NCBI GenBank assembly: GCA_037157565.1
Contig: JAZHRO010000073.1
Span: 17,056,501-17,120,500 of the forward strand
DNA length: 64,000 nucleotides
Direction: 5' to 3'
Origin: Thalassia testudinum
Lineage: Eukaryota; Streptophyta; Magnoliopsida; Alismatales; Hydrocharitaceae
The position numbers and the translations under genes are program-made. The notes under the pieces were generated by a model. That model worked only from the letters and a program-made list of their open reading frames with translations, made no database searches and was not told where the DNA came from. Every line of letters starts with the position of its first letter. The stretch's first letter is position 1. This document shows, piece after piece, positions 20,966-33,784 of the stretch.

Positions 20966-23660
20966 TGTTATAACCCGGGGCATCAAGCGTCGTTTAAGAC
21001 ATTTGGGAAGTGGTCCAGACATCTGGAATTAAATTTTTTCGACGTACGGGTTCGCGTCTGCGCGCATGCGCGCATAGACTGAACCTGCCGCCCTCCTCCT
21101 TCTCTTTCCTCCCACCCTGCAGACAGCTTTTTCTCTCTCTCTCTCCCCTCGGTAGCTTACAAATACACCTCTCTCTCCCTCACCCTCACTCCACCGCCTT
21201 CTTCTTCTTCCCCCTGTCAGCGAGAGAGCGAGCAGGTGAGAGCGGCAGTAGCGGCTGCTGCGAGTGTGTGGGGAGGAGGGGCTGTTGCGAGAGGGAGAGG
21301 GAGCTCGACCGCGAGGGTGCGAGCTCGCTGGGGCAGCTAGAGTCGACCGGCGGGTGCGCAGCAAGCGTGTGGTGCCGCGGAGGAGCTGCTATAGCTCAGG
21401 CAGCAGGCGGACGCGGCGCGGCACGACTGTGTGCAGCGGGCGGAGGGCGAGGAGGTCCTGATTCTAGGAAAATTTCCCAGAATCAAACGTCTGGACTTAC
21501 GACCAGACGACGCAGGAGACGTCTGGAGGAAGGTCCAGACGTCTGAAAGGTACGTTATTTTTACCCTCTACTTCTTCCGCGTGTATGGCCATGCAGCCGT
21601 TCCACCAAAGTCTTCTGCATCCTTTCGTGTTGAGAACGGGGGCGTGTGTGTGCAGGACTTGTTCGGGAAGGCGCACAGGCACGTCATCCCACACAGATCG
21701 GACGTCTGGGCACAACACCAGACGATGGAGAGGTCTCCAAACGTCCTGAGTGACAGTCGGATGTTTGGAAACTAAGTCCAGACGGTTCAGCGGGCTTCTG
21801 GATGTCTAAAGGACCACGCAAATCGAGGTATGACCTGGGCGATCATTTAAGACATCTGGAAGAAGTTCCATATGTCTGATTTTGGGCAGACTTGTCGTTT
21901 TTGACCCGTTTAGGGTCCGTTCGGAGTCCGTTTTCCGCGTTTCAAGTCTAGTTCTTCTCAGATTTAGTTCCTTACCTGTTTACAGTAATTGTATGTTGTT
22001 CTGAGTAGCTCCTTGTATTTGATCCTTGTGTTAGGACCCTGTTCGGTTGCGACTCTAGGGGTTGCGGAGGCGCGCGAGCTTGCCGATTTCGCCCCCAGTA
22101 CTCTCGATTTTGCGGGTAGAGTGGCCATTTCAATTATTTATCAAAAATTATGCACTTGTGAAATAATTAATAGAGTCTAGGGTATTGCATGAACCCTAGG
22201 AATGAAAAACTAGATTAAATGATAGATCCTAGGGCAATGCATAAATCCTAGGACTGGAAAACTAGATTAAATGATAGATCCTAGAGTATGGCATGAATCC
22301 TAGGACTGGAAAACTAGATTGAATATATATACATTGCAGTCTTGGAAAAGTACAAAGAAAACGATAACTGCCTGTAATTGGTTAACAGCTACCTGATTAT
22401 GAATGAATAATTACGGTTGGGAACATGGGCTATATAAATATAAAGCTGAAAAGATGAAACCTAAATTGGCTGAGTTGAAAGAGCACGAACCCTACGGGGA
22501 ATTAGGAGTAGAACTCCTGGAAAGTGAATGGAAAAGAATTAGGGAAGTGAGCTGGCCCTTGAGTACGGAGTACGAGGGAGAGCGACCGTCCCCCTGTTTA
22601 GTGCAAAGCAGAGCTAGCTGCCCCAGGGACTCGGGGTAGGTTTGGCCACTTTATACCGACTTTTGGTCCTCGTGTACACAGTACCGAGGAGAGCTACTAG
22701 TGTAGGGAGAGCACTAGCTGCCACACGAGCCCCGGGGTTCTGCTAGCCCTCCTACACCGACTTGTTCGGGCAAACCAGGGTAGTCAGGCGAGGGTGCGCG
22801 GACTGTGGAGGGGCAAGACCTCTGTTTGGTTACTGTGGAGGGGCTGGACCCCTATTACTGAGAGGGCTTTGCCCTATACTGGTTCTGTGTTGTACTTTGG
22901 GCGCTCCCATTAACGGAAACGACTGACCACGTGCCAGTGCGGGGTAGCTACCCGTACATTTATCACGCGTGCCGTAGTCACCGTTACGTCTGTCAGCGAC
23001 CTTGGGGTGGTTGACTGAGGGTAGGACCACCATGGGGGACTCTCCCGGCCAGGAGAGCACCACGTGCTACTTCTACTTTTCGGAAAAGACTGCAATCAAG
23101 ATCGTTCCCACGAGGAACATTCAAGATCAAGAGAAGGATATGAGGGATAATTCGATAACGAGTAAACGGAAAATATAAAGAAAGAAATTAAAAATATAAC
23201 AGCTACTGTCCACCTTACTTTTTCTTAGCTTTTAGTTGCCACTCTACTCAGCGTTTCGCTGACGTGTCACCTTTGTTACCTTTTCAGGACCAGGTGTTGA
23301 GCAGCCAGAGTCGGGAGTTGCAAAGGGCGCTGGGCCTAGTAAAGACCAGTAGTGTTACTTGTGTAGTACCCACCGTACTTTTCTTTCTGCTGTAGTGAGT
23401 AGTTTCTGTTACCCCTGTACTCTTTTCATTGTAAGCTTCATGTTTATGTACATGTTTATTTCTTTACTGTTGTGGTGGTGTATACTGTAGTATTTCTTTT
23501 CTTTACTGCTGTATTTTGTTACTGCTAATTATATACATGGTGAATGTGGTTTATTTTACTGCTCTTTTGGTTACTTTCTCGTTGGATGACTGGGCCTTGA
23601 GATCAGTCGAGTATGTCCGATTCTCGTATCTCGTAGGGATTCGGGAACCGGGTCGTAACA
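20966..23660 (+). repeat. 3' LTR of Tekay element C
   Basis: 2,695 bp, TGTTATAACC...CGTAACA. Its start aligns with the other Tekay LTRs, but the first array is eroded: GACATTTGGG and CAGACATCTGG in place of GACGTCTGG. The mid-LTR array is at 21485-21870, also partly decayed. CCTAGG repeats are at 22180-22320. The last 650 bp match the 5' LTR fragment. Confidence 0.9.
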
Positions 23661-26600
23661 ACGAGGGGGAGGGAATTCTGATTCTGTGCGTGGGATTGAG
23701 GGGGACTAAGTTGGGTGACAATTGGAATTCCTTTTTTGATTTTTAGTTAAAAAGGAAAAAAATGTTAGGAACTTGGGTGGGGTAGATCAGGCCCAACGAG
23801 CCTTTTTGAGATTTTTTGGGGTCGGGTCGGGTCGAGCCTAAACCCAAATTTTTAAAAAATTAAGGCTTGGGCCCAACCTAAGTAATATTTGAGTTTGGGC
23901 CAGGTCGAATTTTTTCAGGTTGGGTTCGGGTTAGGATCAGACCGACCCGGTCCAATGCTCCACACTAGTGGTGGTTATACATGGAAGGGGTAGATTTTTT
24001 AACTATAAATAATACCCCTATCCCCCTTTTGTGAACTTTATCCATGCTTTATATAAATACAGGTAATAATAGCTTGTAGTATGTGCATATACCCTATTTC
24101 ACATGGTGGAGCTTCTACTCTGATGATATTGTTGAATCCTAGGGTGTGCCCACTTGATGTTTGAATGTACATGTGAATATTACTATGTATAGGTTACATA
24201 TTGCCTATATACATGTTTTGAATGGGATATATATATCAGGCTCGCATTGATACCCACTTGTTAACCATACTTTTGTATTCAAAGTGAGGATTAATAGGGC
24301 GAAACATTACATATTAAGTGTATGATGTGCTCGATAATTACAGTTCTGGTGGGGGGGGGGAGAGGGGTGTTGTAAAACCATAAGTAAAAAGGAATTAGTC
24401 CCTATTTTGCAGGGTTAACTCTAAGGGCTAGTTTATTTGGGATGCGAAGTCTATAAATAAGGATTAACTTTGGTTTGCTTGGCGTGTTAATCCTTGTTTT
24501 GAAAACCTATGCCTTATTTTGAAATTTTAAGTTTTGGAAAAATCCAAGTATGATGCATTGTCATGTCAAGCCCCAAGTGGGTAATAATCCCCTACTTTGT
24601 AACTTGCTTGTCCTTAATATCATAATCTAACATCTATTTCAAGTAAATAGAAATAGATATTAACCCCAAGGTTAATACTCTACAAAGCACATAGAAAAGG
24701 GATCAACACTACTTCCACATTTGAAAATTTGGGTATCAAGAGCTAGTTTGCTTAGAGTGTTAATACCTATTGTGAAAATATGAGGGTAAAATCTCAAGTA
24801 AATAAGGAATGGTCCTTAGTTTGAAGAGTTAACTCCAAAATTAGTTTGGTTAGGGTGCAAGTTTGTAAATGACGATTAACTCTGGTTTACTTGGGGTATT
24901 ATATTTGAATGTTGTTACACTGTAAAAGCCAAAGCTTTGGAAAAATCTAAGCTTGAGATAATGTCAAGTCCCAAGTGATATTAGCCCCCTACTTTGTTCC
25001 TTTCTTTCTTTAATATAATAGGTTAACGCTTATTTCAAGTAAGCAAATATATGTATCAACCACTAGGTTAATACTCTGCCAGGTACAAGAGAACAAAATC
25101 AACATTACTTACACATTTGGAAACTTGGTTTCAAAAGATAGGTTACTTGGGGTGTTAATCCCCTTATTATAAGAATCCAAATTTTACAAAACCTAGGTAT
25201 TGGGTGGTATTAAACTTCGCAGTGGTGTTGACTTTCCTTTTGTTATCTTTTTTCCTATGAACATCATAGAATTTCAAATGTGAAATTTGTGTTAATCCTT
25301 TTTCTTGTCTACTTTGTGACGGTGGACATGAGGATTATATTTGTTATTATTTACTTAAAACTTGTGTTCACTTGCTAATGGTTGAAGGTAAAAATTAAGG
25401 GTTCAACACTACTTGGGGGGTTAACATCATTTGGGACTCATATTTTACAAATCTTCTGATTTTCCAAAAGATCATAGGCTTTCAAAATAGCAATTATTGG
25501 AAAACTTGTTAACCCTAAAAGTGGATGTGATTTTAGAACTAGTTTGCTTGAGCGATAAAAATCCAAATTTCAAATTTAGAAGTCATCTTAGCTCTTTTCT
25601 TGTTTATCTTGTAGGAATGTTTACATGGAGTTTAATCTTTGTTTCTCTTTATTTGAAATTATGGCATTATGAGTGGAGAAGGAAATAAATGGGGATTAAC
25701 ATCATTTGGAATTTAACACCATCTCATACCTTTGTTTGACAAATTGGTTTTGCAACCAAAATTTATGTTTTAATTTTCCAAGTAAATGTTGTCTAACCCT
25801 TATTTACAGGTGTTAGCACTCCAAGTAAATTAGTTTAAATTGCTTAATGCAAGTTGGTCTCCATTTAGTAAGCGATAACTAAGAGTTGTGTTTTGCCTCA
25901 TGCAACGTATGGTGGCAATTTGGATGTTGGTGGCTATCATGGGGTTGGCATGGTGATACTCTTATCAACATCTAAAAGGTTATGAAATCAAATCCTTTGC
26001 TTATCATATTTGCCTTGTCAAATAAAAATTTGGATGTTCCTTATGATATTATTTGTATTCAATGCATATTGGTTGTTGGTACGGTTAAAACTCTAAAGGC
26101 CTCAGGGAGATTGTGCAATTGCAACCATTTATTCACAGCTTGAGATGGTGTTGGAAGCTGCAAGGAACATCTCTGGGGGAGCATAATTTGTCACAACGTG
26201 GGGGATTCTTTTAAGGAAAATTACATCGATGCTTCTTCCCCCTTCTACCTGTCTTTCATCTCGATTCTCCTTTTGATTTTTCCACGATTGGCTTAGTTGG
26301 GCATCACCTAAGAATGTAGACTGATAGATATGGATGCCGACATAAGTGATATAATATTCATATCTATTTTATAAAACGAATGTGAATATAAAGATGGATA
26401 TTATATAGATGTGAAAATTAAAGAATCATTTCCTTAAATTATGGATATAAATGCAAAATGTATATTCACAAATTGGATACACAAATAAATAATCGTACAA
26501 ATATTATACATCTCTTAATTATTTAAAACTTAGAAAATCTAGTTACTTAGGAGAATTTTAATAATTAAATTGAAAGATAATTGGATAATAGAAATAAACA

Positions 26601-26937
26601 TTTCTATCTTGTTATGTGATGAGCAAGGTGGAAATAGAGGTTAAGGTCACGAGGTAGGAGGGAGGAAGGTGTTGGAGGTTAGGATAAAGGATTTTGAGAA
26701 ACATTAGATAATTTATATTTAATATACTATTATTTAAAACATTTACGATACACACATATTATTAAAAAAATATTTTAAAAAAATAGATATTCAAAACCAT
26801 ATTGGTGGCAACAAAAGAATGGATATTCATATTGGTATACGTCAGAAAAAAAAGCCTGTACCTACATTTATATTTGAAAATTTTGCAAAATTATGTTGCA
26901 GCCCTGGTATGAATTTGTTTCTCCTACGGATTGATGT
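23661..26937. other. AT-rich spacer without recognised genes
   Basis: No coding sequence that I can support; the longest frames are 60-76 codons and have no known motif. 23800-23960 is rich in GGGTCGGGTC and TTGGGCC words, a composition common at ends of plant hAT-type elements, but I could not delimit one. A G10 run lies at 24351-24360. A ~400 bp duplication occupies 24414-25200. Confidence 0.6.
24414..25200. repeat. Diverged tandem duplication, period about 398 bp
   Basis: Anchor words recur in order at a 398 bp offset: GTCAAGCCCCAAGTG (24565) and GTCAAGTCCCAAGTG (24963), then CCCCTACTTTGT, ATTTCAAGTAA, GGTTAATACTCT and TCAACA(C/T)TACTT. Flanking words (TTTGGAAAAATC, AGTTTG) agree. A third, weaker unit may follow to about 25500. 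Confidence 0.75.
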
Positions 26938-28233
26938 TAGGGGTGTTCTAAAAATCTGTTAATCTTTGGTACCTAACCCGACCTATCATTATTGATTTTA
27001 TTAGGTTGGATATCAATTTATAAAATATGGATCGGGTACTTATTAAATATGATACGTTACTTTTTGGGTCTCCATTTGGGTACTTATCAAAACATCCATG
27101 GATACTCGTTAATTGACCCGTCATATAACCTGTCCATAATCCATCCATATTGTCAATCTCATAACCTAACTAAGCCAATTTGTGACCCCCCTTTCCTCAG
27201 TTCTCACTGTACTCGTAGCTCAATCCCAACTTATTGGTCGTTACAACTCTTATCCCTTCAGGCAGATCTAGGAGAGGGGGCTGCTAGCTGGAGGCGAGGG
27301 CCAAGAGGTGGAGGAGGTCGTGTCGCAGTCGACAGGGGTGACATCGAGGCTCCCCAAGCCGACGGATCTAGACTCGATCCAGCTTGCAAGGTAGCAGACG
27401 TCGTCAAGCTTAGAGGCGAGGAGGCGCTTAAGGTCACAGAGCTTGGACCAAGAGTAGACGAAGATGTGGAACATGACGTGGCCACCGAAGAGGGTCTCGC
27501 CACGATGGCTTTAGTGCTTCTGTGCTTTCTTCCCTCTCTCGATCCTTTAATGCGACAAACCTCCTTCTCGTTATCCTCGGTTACACACGCCTTCCCGACA
27601 ACGCGTGATGCCCGTGCATCGTTTCCTATCGTTACTAGTGCGTACATAGCTCGGTAGTCATGCGCATTTCCCTTTTCCCCATCTTGAAAACATTGTTACA
27701 TACTTAAAGTTTCCATTTATTTTTAAAGGAAGAAATGATTGCTACTACTAACGTTACTTGTGAAGATTTATTGATATGAGATCAAATTTTATTTTTATTT
27801 TTATTTTTATCTTATTTATTATTTATTATTTATTGTTTATTTTTTATTTTTTTTTGTTTTTGATTTTTAAATTTACTTTTTTTTAATAACATTTTTTTTG
27901 TTAAAGTTATATTTTATATAAAGTTATTATATATTTTTTCTTAAATGTTTTTATATATTTATAAAAGTATTTTATCATTTTAATTAATATTGTCATATCT
28001 ACTTTTATTCATTTATACTTTTATTTAAATTATATTTCATATCTTTACATTTTTATATTTTAACTAAATTAGTTAATTGGGTACCCAATAGGTATCTATG
28101 ATCCAATTTAACACAATTTGATATCATATATATTGGATTTTCGTTTGAATGAATTTGGTTATGACCTACTTGAGATTGTATCGGATTGGGTCAAATAAGA
28201 ATGAGGTAGATACTCAACTCATAAACACCCCTA
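26938..28233. mobile_element. hAT-like non-autonomous DNA transposon
   Basis: The ends are a perfect 10 bp inverted repeat, TAGGGGTGTT (26938-26947) and AACACCCCTA (28224-28233). The flanks are ATTGATGT (26930-26937) and ATTGATGG (28234-28241), an 8 bp target duplication with one mismatch. An 8 bp duplication and (C/T)AGGGGTG ends fit the hAT superfamily. There is no transposase. The body is AT-rich except for a GC-rich block in the middle. Confidence 0.75.
27245..27660 (-). other. GC-rich passenger segment inside the hAT-like element
   Basis: About 415 bp of much higher GC than the surrounding element. Minus-strand frames stay open (27258-27647, 129 codons; 27268-27474, 68 codons, reading MFHIFVYSWSKLCDLKRLLA). 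A plus-strand frame runs through it too, so frame choice is uncertain. I recognise no domain. It may be a captured host gene fragment. Confidence 0.4.
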
Positions 28234-29489
28234 ATTGATGGGACTATTATTGGTGGCTTTTCTTCTTAACTTACACATCTACTCTTAAGAAGGGCGTCAA
28301 AATTAATTTTTCTTGTAAAATTGAGTGCGTATTGCTTAAAGAATGGAGCAGGATACAGTTACGGTGGTACTTGGAAAAGCAGCGTAGCCTTAACTTCCAT
28401 CTCTTGATAAACAATTAAGTCTACACCAAGGACATTGGTCAATTAGAAAATACTACGACACTTGAGATGATACATTTATAGTAAGGGATGTAATCAAATC
28501 ATATACAGTTTCGATATAGATTTATGTTGATATTTACTTTTACAGAGTTGAATTGGTTACTATTCTTTTTCACTATATTCTAAGGATATTGGACATTAAT
28601 TCATTTTCAATAAACATTAGATACCAATAAAAAGTAGATATTAGTCCAAGTGATCCAAGTGTTTTTGCCTCGGTAGTAAATATTGTGAATGCAAACAATT
28701 ACATGAAAGGGATAAGAGATTAATAACACAACTCCTTTAAAGGTATATGTTTGGAGAAAATCTAACTCTCAATAATTCACCAGTAGTTTGTGGTTTAGAG
28801 TTCAATAGGTTGAATGCCATATGCATCTTTAAGGTACAATATTTATAATTCCTTGAATCCTTGGATCATTAGAGTTCTCAATTAAGAGTAGAAATTATGT
28901 GGATCTCAATCTTCACATAACCAAAGGGCCTAAGGAGTGCATTTCCTATTTTGACTTCTTCGTAGGCTCATGCCACAGGGATCTTTCACGTCAATTTGTT
29001 TCAAGGACCTTGAAGGAACTTGGAGATCCCTCTTGTTGTAATTGTTGCCCTATCTCTTGATGGTTGACTCACTCGTTAGGGTTTGTCTCCCCTTCATCAT
29101 GATGCCACCAAGGGTTCTGACAAGCCTCCTTTAGCCAGGTATGTTGTGGCAGGCTTACTTGCCCTCGCTTGGTCATGACCTAGCAAGTCCTCTAAACCCT
29201 TTGTTAGGTTGGTAAGTGGGTTCTTAACTAGCCTAACTAAGATCCCTTTAATTAGATCCTCAAGCAAATTTATTAATCAAGGTGTCAAGGTTGTCAGGCT
29301 TGTTAGCCTTTTGGGCTTGAGTTCTGGGGCCTCTTGAGCCAATTTTGAGAGAGTTTAAGTTCTCCCTTATCACTAAGGTATAATTTTTAAGATTTTGTGG
29401 CCTTTAGATGCTAATAAGGAAGCTTTATCACTCTAGCATCCTCTTAGGTAGCTTAAGGTATTATTAGTATGAATAAAGGCTAGATAAAA
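28234..29489. other. AT-rich spacer, nothing recognised
   Basis: No ORF with a recognisable product, no LTR or inverted repeat ends seen. It begins with the right target copy of the hAT-like element. Confidence 0.5.
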
Positions 29490-29700
29490 ATGTAAACATT
29501 TCAAGAGTTTTAATCTTTATATAAAGGAGCTTTTTATATAGATGCTACTATAAACCTTCGAAATTATGTGCTTGTCATTTGCATTTGCAATATTTAATAG
29601 AGTATTGCTCGAAAATTGTCTATTTAAATACCACCTCATTAGTCAACGACGTTAACTTCTACTAATGGTGGACTGAAAAGTAAGAATACATATCTTTTTA
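29490..29700 (+). repeat. Left terminal inverted repeat of the Mutator-like element
   Basis: Pairs with 33184-33388 plus 45403-45416 read in reverse. See the element entry for shared words. Confidence 0.65.
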
Positions 29701-30186
29701 CCCCTTAAGATGTTTTCCCCTCTCCCCATCCTCCTTTATCCTTCACCTCCTTCCTTCCCCCCTTCCACTTTCCATTGTCGAACCTCCCCTTTCTATCAAG
29801 CTCCTCCACCTTTCCTGGTTGACACGAGGCTCCTCATCTTCCTCGACCATGACCTTTGCCTCTCCCCCTCAACACCAAGCTCCTCCTCTTCCCTCGACCA
29901 TCACCTCCTCTCCCCTCAACCACCACCTTTGCATCTTCCCCTTGACACCAAGCTTCTCCTCTTTCCTAGACCACCACATCCTCTTCTCAATCATCACCTC
30001 AACTCTTCCCCCTCACCATTGAGCTCCTCCTTTTTGCCTGACCAACACCTCCTCCTCTACTTATTGTGACCTTTGCCTCTCCCCCTCACCACCAAGCTCA
30101 TCCCCTCTTCCCCTAACCATCACCTCCTCATCTTCCCCTGACCATTACCTTCTTTTCCCCTTACCATGAAGCTCCTTGTTTTCCTC
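29701..30186 (+). repeat. CT-rich degenerate minisatellite
   Basis: Loose repeats of a unit containing CACCAAGCTCCTCCTCTTCCC and GACCATCACCTCCTC words, roughly 65-75 bp. The 119-codon Pro/Leu/Ser-rich frame through it is a composition artefact. It resumes at 32926 after the solo LTR. Confidence 0.7.
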
Positions 30187-32925
30187 TGTAACGACCCGAT
30201 TCCCGAATCCCTATGAGACACGAGAATCGGACCGACTCGACTATCCCAAGACCTAGTCGTCCAACGAGAAAGTAACCAAAAGAGCAGTAAAATAAACCAC
30301 ATTCAGCATGAATATAACTAGCAGTAACAAAATACAGCAGTAAGAAAAGGAAATACTACAGTATACACCACCACAACAGAAAGGAAATAAACATGTACAT
30401 CACATAAAGTTTCGATCAAGTACAGAGAGTAACAAAGAAACTACTCACTATAGTGGAAGAAAAGTACAGATAGCACAACAAGTAACCCTACTGGACCCTA
30501 CTAGGCCCAGTGTCCTCTGCAGCCACTGACCCTGGCTGCTCAACACCTGGTCCTGAAAAGTAACGAGGGTACACGTCAGCGAAATGCTGAGTAGAGTGGA
30601 AACTAAAAGCTAAAGAAGCAGTAGAGTGTACAGTAGCTGTTATATTTTTACTTTCTTTATTTACGTCTTTCTATTATTTCACGATTGATTTATTTCTCAG
30701 ATCCTTCACTTGATCTCGAATGTTCCTTGTGGAAACGATCTTGATTGTAGTCTTTTACGAAAAGTAAAAGTAACACATGGTGCTCTCCTGGCCAGGAGAG
30801 TCCCCCGTGGTGGTCCTACCCTCAGTCAACCACCCCAAGGTCGCTGACAGACGTAACGGTGACTACGGCATGCGCGATAAGCGCACGGGTAGCTACCCCG
30901 CACTGGCACGCGATCAGTCGTTCCCATTAACAGGTGCGCTCAAAACATAGCACGGAACTAGTATAGGGCAGAGCCCTCTCAGTAACAGGGGTCCAACCCC
31001 TCCATAGTCCGCACACCCTCGCCTGACTACCCTGGTTTGCCCAGTAGGCCTAACAAGTCAGTGTAGGAGGCTAGCAGAACCCTGAGGCCCGTGGGGTAGC
31101 TAGTGTTCTCCCTACACTAATAGCTCTCCTCGGTACTGCGTATGCGAGGGCCAGCAAGTCGGTGTACAGTGGCCAAACCCACCCCGGTCTCAACCTGAGG
31201 GTGGCAAGCTCCCCTCTACACTAAGAGGTAATGTGTGCTCTCTTTGGTACCACATACCCGAGAGACAACACACTTCCACGTTTCACTTTCTCAGTTCCCT
31301 TCTATTCTATTTTCCAGGAGTTCTACTCCTAATTCCCCGTAGGGTTCGTGTTCTTTTTGTTTGGCCATTTTAGGTTTCACTGTTCCAATTTTACGTTCAT
31401 ACAATCCATATTCTCAATCATATTTATTCATTCATAACAGGTAGCTGTTAAATCAATTTACAGGCAGCTATTATTTCCTTTCCACTTTTCCAAGACTGCA
31501 ACATTTATATATTCCACTAGTTTTCCAGTCTTAGGATTCATGCCGTACCCTAGGATCTATCATTCAATTTAGTTTTCCAGTCCTAGGATTCATGCAATAC
31601 CTTAGGATCTATCATTCAATCTAGTTTTCCAGTCCTAGGATTCATGCAATGCCCTAGACTCTATTAATTATTCTACAATCGTAACAAATTATGTTAAATA
31701 AATTAAAAGCCACTCTACCAACGAAACCGGGAGTACTGGGGGCGTGGTCAGCAATCCCGCGCGCCTCCGCAACCCCCAAGACTGCAACGGAACAGGGTCC
31801 TAACACAAGGATCAATCACAAGGAGTTTCTCAGAATGGTATACAATTACTGTAAATGGGTAGAGGAATTTATTCTGGAAAGAACGCAACTCGAAACGCGG
31901 AAAACGGACTCCGAACGGGCCCTAAACGGGTCAAAAATGACGAAACTGTCCAAAATCAGACGTCTGGAAGAGGTTCCAGACGTCTTAAAAGGTTGATCGA
32001 TCGTACCTCAGTTCTGCGCAGTCCTTCAGACGTCCAGAAGCCCACTAGAACGTCTGACCATGGTTCCCAGACGTCCGATTGTTACCCCGGACGTCTGAAA
32101 GTCCTCCCCGTCGTCTGGCACTACGGCCAGACGTCTGATCCACGTGGGATGGCGAGCCCTCGCACCCTCCCGAGCAGAACCTGCGTAGACACACACCTGT
32201 TCTCAGCACGACGAAGTGCAAACGAAGTCGCGGCGGATGGCTGCATGGCCGTACACGCGAAAAAGGGAGAAGATGAAATATCTTACCTGTCAGACGTCTT
32301 GACGGCCCTCCAGACGTCTTGAACGTCGTCTGGACATAAGCCAGACGTCTGATTCTAGAAAATTTTCCAGAACCAGAACCCGATTCGCTCTCCGCCCGCG
32401 ACGCACGACCCCGCCGCACCCCATCCGCTCGCTGCAGTAGCTCCCTCCGCGACACCCCACACCCGCCGCTCCCCCACCGGCCGGCTCTAGCTAGCCCGGC
32501 AAGCTCGAACCCTCGCGGTCGAGCTTCTTCCTTCCGCTCGCAGCCCTCCTTCCCGCACGCTCGCCGCGGCCGCTGCTACTGCCGCTCACTCACTCGCTCG
32601 CGCTCTCGCACTGGCTGGGAGAAGGAGAAGGAAAAGGCGGAGGAGATGAGGGTGAGGGAGAGGTCGAGGATGTTTTATAAGGCCGCGCAGGGAGAGAGAG
32701 AAAAGGGCGACGCGTCTGCAGGAAGAGAGAGGGAAGGAAGAACAAAAGCGGCGGATGCAGTCTGCGCGCGCACACGCGCAGACGCAACCCCGTACGCCGA
32801 AAAAATTTATTACCAGACGTCTGGAAAGTGTTCCAGATGTCTGGACAGACGTCTGGGCCACTTCCCAGACGTCTGGGCCACTTCCCAGACGTCTTAAAAA
32901 CCCGTATGATGTCACGTTCGTCACA
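30187..32925 (-). repeat. Solo LTR 2 of the Tekay family (TSD TCCTC)
   Basis: 2,739 bp on the minus strand, flanked by TCCTC at 30182-30186 and 32926-32930. Both ends are TG...CA. On the plus strand it starts TGTAACGACC (the U5 end) and ends GTTCGTCACA (the LTR start). GACGTC arrays are well preserved at 32810-32900 and 31955-32370. A TATA-like sequence TTATAAAAC (minus) lies at 32672-32680. It is inserted in the CT-rich interior of the Mutator-like element. Confidence 0.95.
32672..32680 (-). promoter_or_regulatory. Putative TATA box, solo LTR 2
   Basis: Minus-strand TTATAAAAC about 250 bp from the LTR start, between the two GACGTC arrays. The equivalent in solo LTR 3 is TTATAAAAG at 36262-36270. 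Confidence 0.6.
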
Positions 32926-33784
32926 TCCTCTAACCACCATCTCCTCCTCTACTCCTTGCTTAAGCCTCCTTAGCTTGTGTTCCCTCATTGATGGACCTTC
33001 TTAGGGTTGTTGACCTCTACCAATGGTTGAGGTCTACCTCTTGCAGCCTAAGGTACACATCAACACCTCCAATGCCGACAACCACATTGTGCATGAGCAT
33101 GGATTTGTAGGAGGTCCATGGAGAGGACCATGCGAGAAGGAGAGTAGAGGAGGATGTAGAAGGAAGAAAATGAAAAAAAAATAGAAAAATAAAAACTAAA
33201 TTTTCATTACTTTTCAATCCAATATTGTTAAAAATTATTGCTGATAACTAATAGAGTGTTATTTAAGCAGATGGAGCAATTCCTTTAGTATTTAATCAAA
33301 AAATGCAAACACAATTACAAGCACGTAATTTTAGAAGTTTATTGTGACATCTATGTAAAACTCTTACATAAAGGAATAAATATAATCCTTTTTTTTTTGA
33401 GAGAAAGAGAGGACCACTATCATGCACGATAGCGTCCATATTTGTTTATTTATTTATTTATTCATATAATCAACCTGGTTACAAGTTATCTAGCCATAAC
33501 TCTACATTAAAAGATACATCAGTACAAAGGTTCTCAACCCAAACATTCTCCCTCCCGAAAGGTGATATCATTGCGTGCTCTCCAAACTGCCCAAAGGATA
33601 GCAACCATACATACACGAGGCTTATCAACAGACAAGAAATCATTCTACAGAACATTCCACGTGGGCAGAGAAGAGCTGTAGAATCTCTGCCAAATGACAT
33701 TAGTAACTAGGCAAGCACTAAAAAGATGATGGGCATCATCTTCCTCAAAACCACAAAGAGGACATGACACATATGGTGTGCCAA

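Larger units (their letters stand above)
12636..23660 (+). mobile_element. Tekay-type chromovirus (Ty3) element C with truncated 5' LTR
   Basis: The order is LTR fragment (12636-13285), primer site, gag, pol, 3' LTR (20966-23660). The C-terminal integrase carries a chromodomain, which together with the tRNA-Met primer site places it in the Tekay/Del group of chromoviruses. A solo LTR of the same family (13327-16027) is inserted between primer site and gag. Subtracting it leaves an element of about 8.3 kb with part of one LTR missing. The base after the 3' LTR (ACGAG, 23661-23665) may be one target-site copy; its partner is lost with the truncated 5' end. Confidence 0.88.

Noticed and set aside
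21010..21546. 178-codon plus-strand frame in the 3' LTR of element C
   Set aside because: Same LTR zone as the frames above. It is composed of CT- and GC-rich leader sequence and is not conserved as a frame in sister LTRs.
29710..30069. 119-codon Pro/Ser/Leu-rich frame
   Set aside because: It is a translation of a CT-rich degenerate minisatellite, with no start context and no domain.
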